A stretch of DNA of 20,955 nucleotides, taken from IMG/VR virus record IMGVR_UViG_3300019776_000872, positions 1 through 20,955 of that record; one strand, given 5' to 3'. Positions 6,252 to 10,372 of the stretch are shown here, piece by piece. The notes under the pieces were generated by a model that was given only the letters and a program-made list of their open reading frames with translations, ran no database searches and was not told where the DNA came from. Source of the stretch: a virus. Made by a program: the position numbers and the translations under genes. Each line of letters begins with the position of its first letter. The stretch's first letter is position 1.

Positions 6252-6977
6252 TCAAAACGAGTAGAGGTCACCGTCCGTCAAAACCTTGTGCCAGACAAGC
6301 CCCGGCCTGATGATGAACTGAATGGTTGCCGGGGGGTTGAACTGCTCGACCACAAGAGTGGTGCTCGTGATCTTCACCAGGCGCTTGATGAAGGCCCGGT
6401 TTTCGCCATTGTTGCTGTCCGGCTCCTGCACCACGATGTAGTCGCCGCCGCGCGGCTTTTTGTGCGGGTGGCAGAATATCAGGTCGCCGGGCTCAAAGCG
6501 GGGATACATCGAATCACCCTCGACATAGAGCGCATAAGCATCCTTCACGCCAAAGAGGCCCGGCGGGCGGCGAACATACTCGATCACGTCGGTACTCAAC
6601 TGGAACGCGCCTTGCCCCAATTCGGAGCCGGCTGCGGTACCTAACGTCGGCAAGTCTTTCGGAAGGTTGAATGCAATAGGTACCTTCACCTCTGGTGCGA
6701 ACCGCACCTCAGAGGGGTAGCCGGGCGTCGCTGAGATGCTGTCCGCTTCCGCCGCCGCCTGATCATGCCCGGTGAGCAGGTATTGCTCGGATACACTCAA
6801 CGCCTGAGCCAGCTTGATCAGCGTGTCGCCGCGCGGGTGGTCGGTGACGCCGGTGATGATGTTGCGGATCGTGCTTTCGGGCACGCCGGAGCTTTCGGCG
6901 AGGGCGCGGCGCGACCGGCCAGATTTCTCGATGAGTTCGTTGAGGCGCGAACCCAATGAATTGCTTGGCTTTTCCAT
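6252..6977 (-). CDS. cI: CI-like repressor (HTH-XRE plus S24 LexA-like protease)
   Basis: A 241-aa protein. The XRE helix-turn-helix occupies about residues 8-68 (SRRALAESSGVPESTIRNII). The autocleavage site is Ala116-Gly117 (GTAAGSELG). The S24 catalytic pair is Ser156 (EGDSMYPRFEPGD) and Lys198 (FIKRLVKI). It is therefore an SOS-inducible repressor cut by RecA-stimulated self-cleavage. ATG 6977 lies 4 bases from an operator (6981-6996), so autoregulation is likely. There is no Shine-Dalgarno before the ATG, which suggests a leaderless message as for lambda cI; no clear maintenance promoter could be read. It forms an operon with the zinc-ribbon gene. Confidence 0.95.
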   Translation of the reverse strand: MEKPSNSLGSRLNELIEKSGRSRRALAESSGVPESTIRNIITGVTDHPRGDTLIKLAQALSVSEQYLLTGHDQAAAEADSISATPGYPSEVRFAPEVKVPIAFNLPKDLPTLGTAAGSELGQGAFQLSTDVIEYVRRPPGLFGVKDAYALYVEGDSMYPRFEPGDLIFCHPHKKPRGGDYIVVQEPDSNNGENRAFIKRLVKITSTTLVVEQFNPPATIQFIIRPGLVWHKVLTDGDLYSF

Positions 6978-6980
6978 GAC

Positions 6981-6996
6981 GCGCCAAACTTAGCGC
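6981..6996. promoter_or_regulatory. Operator next to the cI start
   Basis: The sequence is GCGCCAAACTTAGCGC, a GCGC-N8-GCGC site differing from O_R1 only in the central bases. It sits immediately upstream of the cI ATG, suited to negative autoregulation. Confidence 0.7.
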
Positions 6997-7031
6997 ACAT
7001 CAATGCGCAGATGGTGCGCTGAATTTGGCTT
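6993..7031. promoter_or_regulatory. Further operator half-sites between cI and P_R
   Basis: GCGCACATCAATGCGC at 6993-7008 shares its first half-site with the preceding operator. A GCGC follows at 7016-7019, beginning a degenerate site whose other half is GGCTT (7016-7031). GCGC boxes thus start at 6981, 6993, 7005 and 7016, about every 12 bases. Confidence 0.5.
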
Positions 7032-7059
7032 GACAGTGCGCCATAAATAGCGCGATCCA
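7030..7059 (+). promoter_or_regulatory. P_R early promoter with operator O_R1 (7038-7053)
   Basis: A perfect TTGACA at 7030-7035 is the -35 box. About 18 bases on, GATCCA (7054-7059) is the weak best candidate for -10. O_R1 (GCGCCATAAATAGCGC, 7038-7053) fills the spacer and is identical to O_L1 in inverted orientation. Transcription should start at about 7065, at the first base of the next ATG. Confidence 0.65.
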
Positions 7060-7065
7060 TGGCGC

Positions 7066-7341
7066 ATGATGACCCTCACCGAACAGCTTCTCGATGTTTG
7101 CGACCGGTACTGCGCCCATGTCGGCAGGGCCCGCAGTCGCGTTTCGACCCGCGTCTTTGGCAGCGGTGACCGCCTCGACGGCATCGCCGCCGGCAAGGAC
7201 CTGAACACCCGCAGCTTCGAGCGCGCCATGGCGTGGTTCTCGCAGAACTGGCCGGCCGATCTCGCGTGGCCCGAAGACATCGCACGGCCAGTGGCGGCGC
7301 AGGCCCGCCCGCTCCGCGCCGATGAAAGGATGGAAGCATGA
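7066..7341 (+). CDS. Cro-position DNA-binding protein
   Basis: A 91-aa protein (ATG at 7066 or 7069). The segments LTEQLLDVCDRYCAHVG, SRVSTRVFGSGDRLDGIAAG and TRSFERAMAWFSQNWP match a small helix-turn-helix type seen beside repressors in alphaproteobacterial prophages. It is the first rightward gene, divergent from cI across the operators, so it probably acts as the Cro-like competitor. No ribosome site precedes the ATG, and the predicted start of transcription coincides with it, pointing to leaderless translation. The repressor function is inferred from position and fold. Confidence 0.7.
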   Translation: MMTLTEQLLDVCDRYCAHVGRARSRVSTRVFGSGDRLDGIAAGKDLNTRSFERAMAWFSQNWPADLAWPEDIARPVAAQARPLRADERMEA

Positions 7342-7439
7342 GCGAGTGGCAAATCATCGCGGGATGCGCCGCGCTTATCTGGCTGGCCTTGGCCTGGTGC
7401 TGCTGGGCGCTGTTCGCCATCAACAAGGGCGAGGAGTGA
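7338..7439 (+). CDS. 33-aa membrane peptide
   Basis: This frame begins at ATG 7338, overlapping the previous stop by ATGA, and ends with TGA at 7437-7439. It encodes a Trp/Cys-rich hydrophobic helix (IIAGCAALIWLALAWCCWAL) with a short polar tail (FAINKGEE). GAGGAG at its 3' end serves the next gene. The overlap and the one-helix design support a real product; the function is unknown. Confidence 0.6.
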   Translation: MSEWQIIAGCAALIWLALAWCCWALFAINKGEE

Positions 7440-7442
7440 GCG

Positions 7443-7760
7443 ATGCAGCGGCAATCGCCTCTCGTCACCTTCCGTCAGAACCTCGGGCACCTGCAGGCCA
7501 AGCAGGCGCTTTCGCCCGCGCCGCGGTTCGAGGCGTTTGTCACTGCGCTTGCCGGTGACCGGGTGAGCTTTCTGGAAACCGAGCGGGGACGGCAGCTCAG
7601 CGCGATGATGGACGCGCAGCGGCAGCGGCGCGAGGCGAAGTGGCGCGTCGAGGCGCGGGTGCAAAAACTGTGGTGGCCGATGAAGAGCATCGCCTGGTGG
7701 TTCAAGGACCGGCAGCTCTGCGACGCCCTCGCCGCAGCCAAGGAGCGTGGCGAATGGTGA
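7443..7760 (+). CDS. Hypothetical basic early protein
   Basis: A 105-aa protein with a good ribosome site (GAGGAG, 7431-7436). It is basic and aromatic-rich in its second half (RREAKWRVEARVQKLWWPM, then KSIAWWFKDRQLCDALAAA). No family was recognised. It is the last gene of the first rightward cluster and converges on the minus-strand gene 6 bases away. Confidence 0.55.
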   Translation: MQRQSPLVTFRQNLGHLQAKQALSPAPRFEAFVTALAGDRVSFLETERGRQLSAMMDAQRQRREAKWRVEARVQKLWWPMKSIAWWFKDRQLCDALAAAKERGEW

Positions 7761-7765
7761 TGCGC

Positions 7766-8086
7766 TCACAGCAGCCGCGTCCGCAGCAGGTGCAGCGTGT
7801 CGCCGACGATTTCGGCCGCGATGCTCTCCGCCTCGGCCGCATCGTAGGGGCCGAGTTTGGGCAGCGTTTCGGCGATGGGCGCGGCCGACCAATCGGCAGC
7901 GAGGGCGAAGTTTTCGAGCGTGCGCCTCAAACGCTCGCTGCCCGGAAGCTCCGCATCGAGCGGGCCAGGCATGGCGAGTTCTGCCGCGAGGCTGACCGCG
8001 AGGCGCACCAGCACATCGTTGGCGATGGCATGCGCCACATAGAACGTCGCGTGGCTGGGCAGCTCGCCCGTCTCGTCATCGCTCAT
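7766..8086 (-). CDS. Minus-strand hypothetical protein inside the right operon
   Basis: From ATG 8086 this is a 106-aa acidic, helical protein (SHATFYVAHAIANDVLVRLA, then AESIAAEIVGDTLHLLRTRLL). GGAGGG nine bases upstream decides the start. The frame remains open to an ATG at 8356. That extension is low-complexity, Gly/Ala/Glu-rich and weaker in third-position GC, and it overlaps an array of perfect inverted repeats, so I do not include it. The gene faces the rightward early operon, so P_R read-through would produce antisense RNA to it. Function unknown. Confidence 0.55.
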   Translation of the reverse strand: MSDDETGELPSHATFYVAHAIANDVLVRLAVSLAAELAMPGPLDAELPGSERLRRTLENFALAADWSAAPIAETLPKLGPYDAAEAESIAAEIVGDTLHLLRTRLL

Positions 8087-8094
8087 TTTGTCGC

Positions 8095-8331
8095 GCCCTC
8101 CGTTCGGGCCACTGAAACCGACGCGGGTTTCCGCGTCCAGCTTTTCGATTGCGCGTCCTCCCTCGCGCGATCCACCAGCCGCAACCTCCTGGCTGGTGAC
8201 TGGCCCGGCGCCACTTTCCCCCTTCCCGGTGGCGCCGGGCATCTTCTCTTCAGCTTTGTCGGAGTTGAGCGAAACGGCTCCGGCAGAGGGCTGCGGCGGG
8301 CGCCCCGCCTCTTGGCGACCCGCCGCAGCCT
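8095..8331 (+). ncRNA. Candidate structured RNA: six to seven tandem stem-loops
   Basis: Back-to-back inverted repeats lie at: 8095-8098/8106-8109 (4 bp); 8120-8126/8131-8137 (7 bp, 4-nt loop); 8148-8155/8164-8171 (8 bp); 8173-8180/8191-8198 (8 bp); 8203-8214/8229-8240 (12 bp perfect); 8258-8264/8278-8284 (7 bp); and 8289-8300/8319-8330 (12 bp perfect, extended by CGCC/GGCG inside). The wobble pairs (8150:8169, 8259:8283, 8288:8331) are G-U only in plus-strand RNA and would be A-C in minus-strand RNA. This suggests a rightward transcript. The element lies between the Cro cluster and cII, where lambda has nutR/tR1. It may be an antitermination site, a terminator cluster or an independent ncRNA. 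This is the content of the 8087-8386 gap. Confidence 0.5.
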
Positions 8332-8386
8332 CACCCTTCGGAAACACTCTGGTCATTCGAAAATCTCGTCATCAGGCAATGGCGGC

Positions 8387-8446
8387 ACCATGCCCGGCAT
8401 GGTTGCGCGGCGTCATGCCGTAAATCGGGGGCACGTCACGGCATGA
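8387..8446. promoter_or_regulatory. CATGCC/GGCATG palindrome cluster before the CII-like gene
   Basis: A perfect 17-bp palindrome ACCATGCCCGGCATGGT lies at 8387-8403. A second inverted repeat, TCATGCCGT (8413-8421) with ACGGCATGA (8438-8446), overlaps the ATG of the next gene. Four equivalent half-sites in 60 bases suggest operator sites, perhaps for the CII-like protein itself. No convincing -35/-10 pair was found here. Confidence 0.5.
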
Positions 8447-8928
8447 AGGCGAGGCAGTTTCCGGCAAGCGTCTATTCGGGGCTGAAGGCGACGCTGCGCG
8501 CCATGGTGAGCCAGAGCTTCGGCGGCCAGAAGGTGGCGGCAGCCGCGACCCGCGTCGAGCAGGGGATGATCTCGGACTATTGCAGCACCAATGACGAGCA
8601 CGCCGAAAAGCACGTGCCGGCCGATGTGCTGCTCGACCTGATGGCGGCATCGGGCGACACGCGCGTGCTGCGCTATCTCTGCGAGCAGGTGAACTGTCTG
8701 CTGGTGCCGCTGCCGACCGGTGGCACCGGCGAGATCGGCGACCGGATGGGGCGCAGCGCCAAGGAATTCGGCGACGTGCTGGTGCGGATTTCCGAAGCGA
8801 TGGCCGATGGCGTGATGAGCCCGGCCGAAGCCGAGCAGGCGCTGCGCGAAATCCTCGAGGCGATGCTGCAACTGAGCGCGCTCGCCGAAGCGGTGAAGGC
8901 CGCGCGCGACAAAGGCGAGGGCAAGTGA
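8443..8928 (+). CDS. CII-like phage regulatory protein (CP76 type)
   Basis: A 161-aa protein. The N-terminal half reads as the helix-turn-helix of the phage regulatory CII/CP76 family: YSGLKATLRAMVSQSFGG, then QKVAAAATRVEQGMISDYCS, then HVPADVLLDLMAASGDTRVLR. The C-terminal half is a helical region (EFGDVLVRISEAMADGVMS) probably for oligomerisation. In this family the protein acts as a transcriptional regulator in the lysis-lysogeny decision. A palindrome overlaps its start codon, so self-control of transcription or translation is likely. Its ribosome site is poor. The next gene overlaps by TGATG. Confidence 0.75.
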   Translation: MKARQFPASVYSGLKATLRAMVSQSFGGQKVAAAATRVEQGMISDYCSTNDEHAEKHVPADVLLDLMAASGDTRVLRYLCEQVNCLLVPLPTGGTGEIGDRMGRSAKEFGDVLVRISEAMADGVMSPAEAEQALREILEAMLQLSALAEAVKAARDKGEGK

Positions 8929-9191
8929 TGGGCGATGTTCTGCTTGGGCGGCGCGTCGACCGGCTTTCCGAGCGGCCGATGTGCGTGACGCTATCGATGG
9001 GCCCGAACTCGGCCGGCACGGTCACGGTGAGTTTTCCCGGCAAGGCGGGGCAGCGGCCCATCGGGCTTACGACCCGCGAAATCTACCGGCTGCACGCGGC
9101 GCTCGGGCTCGCGAAGCGACTGATCGAGGCCGATGACGGCGAGCGTACCACGCGGTGCTTCACCAACCTTCTGGAGCATGTCGATGTCTGA
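8928..9191 (+). CDS. Hypothetical phage protein
   Basis: An 87-aa protein from ATG 8928, which overlaps the stop of the CII-like gene; a GTG lies one codon upstream. Strands (CVTLSMGPNSAGTVTVSF) are followed by a helix (LTTREIYRLHAALGLAKRLIE). No known family. It links the regulator to the DNA methyltransferase gene. Confidence 0.6.
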   Translation: MGDVLLGRRVDRLSERPMCVTLSMGPNSAGTVTVSFPGKAGQRPIGLTTREIYRLHAALGLAKRLIEADDGERTTRCFTNLLEHVDV

Positions 9192-9203
9192 CGAAGTGCA
9201 GGG

Positions 9204-10367
9204 ATGGGCGTGAATGTGGCTTTACCTCCCGGATATCTCGACACCATCAGCCTCTGCACCGGCGGCGGCGGGCTCGACCTCGCCCTTGAGCTGGCAATCG
9301 CAGGTGCTCGCAGCGTCTGCATGGTGGAGAGGGAAGCCTTCGCCGTCGCGCACCTGGTTGCAGCGATGCGAGCGGGTCGACTGGCTCCGTGCCCTGTGTG
9401 GAGCGATGCCCGCACCTTCGACGGCCGCCCATGGCGCGGCCTTGTGGATGGCGTCATTGGCGGCATCCCGTGCCAGCCGCATTCCCTCGCCGGGCGGAAG
9501 CGCGGCAGCCTCGACGGGCGCGACCTGTGGAGCACGGCCCGCAAGCTCATCGTGCAGGCCCGGCCATGGTTCGTGCTCATCGAAAATGTCGGCGGCATGC
9601 TCGCGGCGGGGGCTGACGAAATCGCTGGCGCCGAGCGGGTTTGGCGAGACTTACAGAAGCTGGGTTTTGCGGTTGAGGGCGGATTGTTCACGGCGGCAGA
9701 AGTTGGCGCGAGCCATCAGCGCGAGCGGCTTTTCATCCTCGGAATCCATGACGGGCTCGGGCTCCAGCGGGAGCTGGCCGACCGCGACGGCGAACGACTG
9801 GAAGGGCTCGGGCCCGACGTTGGAGCGCGCGGACGGCAAGATGCGCGGCGACCGGCTGGACTACGCGACGGAACAGATCTGGAGCACGCCGCGCTCGTCG
9901 GGCGGGGAGAAGGGTGGGCCGAACCAGAGTTTCGGGGCGGGCGGCATACCGCTGCCGGCGCAAGCAGGCCAGTGGTACACGCCAAATGTCCCGAATGGCG
10001 GACGGAAGCTGGCGGACAGCAACGGCGCGCGGAACCGGACATCGGGGCGGCAGGAAGGGTCGAAGCATCACGACGGGGTGACGCTGAACGACGCGATCAT
10101 CCTCTTTTCCCTCCCGGCCCCGGAGACATGGCCGGATGGCGGGAAACCCTCGCCCGAGCGCCGCAGCTTGAACCCGCTGTTCGTCGAGTGGCTGATGGGC
10201 TGGCCGCCGGGCTGGACGCTGCTGGCGCTGCCCGCGTCGATCGGCTCCGCATGCTCGGAAACGGCGTTGTGCCTCTGGAAGGCGCGTATGCGATCCGCAC
10301 TCTGCTCGCTCCCCTCGCCGATCGCGGCTCCGCCCGCGCAGCTCAGCTTCTTGGAGGCGTGAGGTGA
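9204..10367 (+). CDS. C5-cytosine DNA methyltransferase
   Basis: A 387-aa protein. Motifs in order: SAM-binding SLCTGGGGLDLALE (about 16-29), PCQ with catalytic Cys90 (GGIPCQPHSLAG), ENV at 127-129 (VLIENVGGM), QRERLF at 172-177, and motif X LGNGVVPLEGAYAIRTL near 351-367. It should transfer a methyl group to C5 of cytosine. Residues about 185-300, the target-recognition part, are low-complexity and Arg/Gly-rich, because the same DNA also encodes a protein-like sequence in another frame (see 9748-10362). The TGA lies 5 bases before the next ATG. It probably protects phage DNA against restriction or alters host methylation. Confidence 0.85.
   Translation: MGVNVALPPGYLDTISLCTGGGGLDLALELAIAGARSVCMVEREAFAVAHLVAAMRAGRLAPCPVWSDARTFDGRPWRGLVDGVIGGIPCQPHSLAGRKRGSLDGRDLWSTARKLIVQARPWFVLIENVGGMLAAGADEIAGAERVWRDLQKLGFAVEGGLFTAAEVGASHQRERLFILGIHDGLGLQRELADRDGERLEGLGPDVGARGRQDARRPAGLRDGTDLEHAALVGRGEGWAEPEFRGGRHTAAGASRPVVHAKCPEWRTEAGGQQRRAEPDIGAAGRVEASRRGDAERRDHPLFPPGPGDMAGWRETLARAPQLEPAVRRVADGLAAGLDAAGAARVDRLRMLGNGVVPLEGAYAIRTLLAPLADRGSARAAQLLGGVR
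9748..10362 (+). CDS. Overprinted frame: phage methyltransferase C-terminal-like protein
   Basis: This second frame inside the methyltransferase gene is open from 9214 to 10362. From ATG 9748 (204 aa) it stops looking like a shadow and reads as a known phage sequence type: WPTATANDWKGSG, IWSTPRSSGGEKGGPNQSF, YTPNVPNGGRKLADSNG, SLNPLFVEWLMGWPPGWT and LWKARMRSALCSL. Such WPTP…LNPxFVEWLMGWPxGWT segments form the C-terminal part of many phage C5 methyltransferases. The main frame over the same bases ends in an equally good motif X. Either both frames are used, or the gene descends from a frame change. The start codon and any expression mechanism are unproven, and the ribosome site is weak. Confidence 0.45.
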   Translation: MTGSGSSGSWPTATANDWKGSGPTLERADGKMRGDRLDYATEQIWSTPRSSGGEKGGPNQSFGAGGIPLPAQAGQWYTPNVPNGGRKLADSNGARNRTSGRQEGSKHHDGVTLNDAIILFSLPAPETWPDGGKPSPERRSLNPLFVEWLMGWPPGWTLLALPASIGSACSETALCLWKARMRSALCSLPSPIAAPPAQLSFLEA

Positions 10368-10372
10368 GCGCG

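Noticed and set aside
6975-7003. Maintenance promoter for cI using TTGATG (7003-6998) as -35
   Set aside because: With a 17-base spacer the -10 box would fall on the cI start codon and does not match the consensus.
8088-8356. Competing frames over the stem-loop array: plus strand 8088-8423, minus strand 8083-8334, and the N-terminal extension of the 7766 gene to 8356
   Set aside because: All are Pro/Arg- or Gly/Ala-rich without recognisable domains and are open mainly because the DNA is GC-rich. The ribosome site favours ATG 8086, and perfect inverted repeats explain the stretch better. The extension to 8356 remains possible.
9083-9691. Minus-strand frame opposite the methyltransferase start
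   Set aside because: Ser/Arg/Pro-rich shadow of a gene with clear catalytic motifs.
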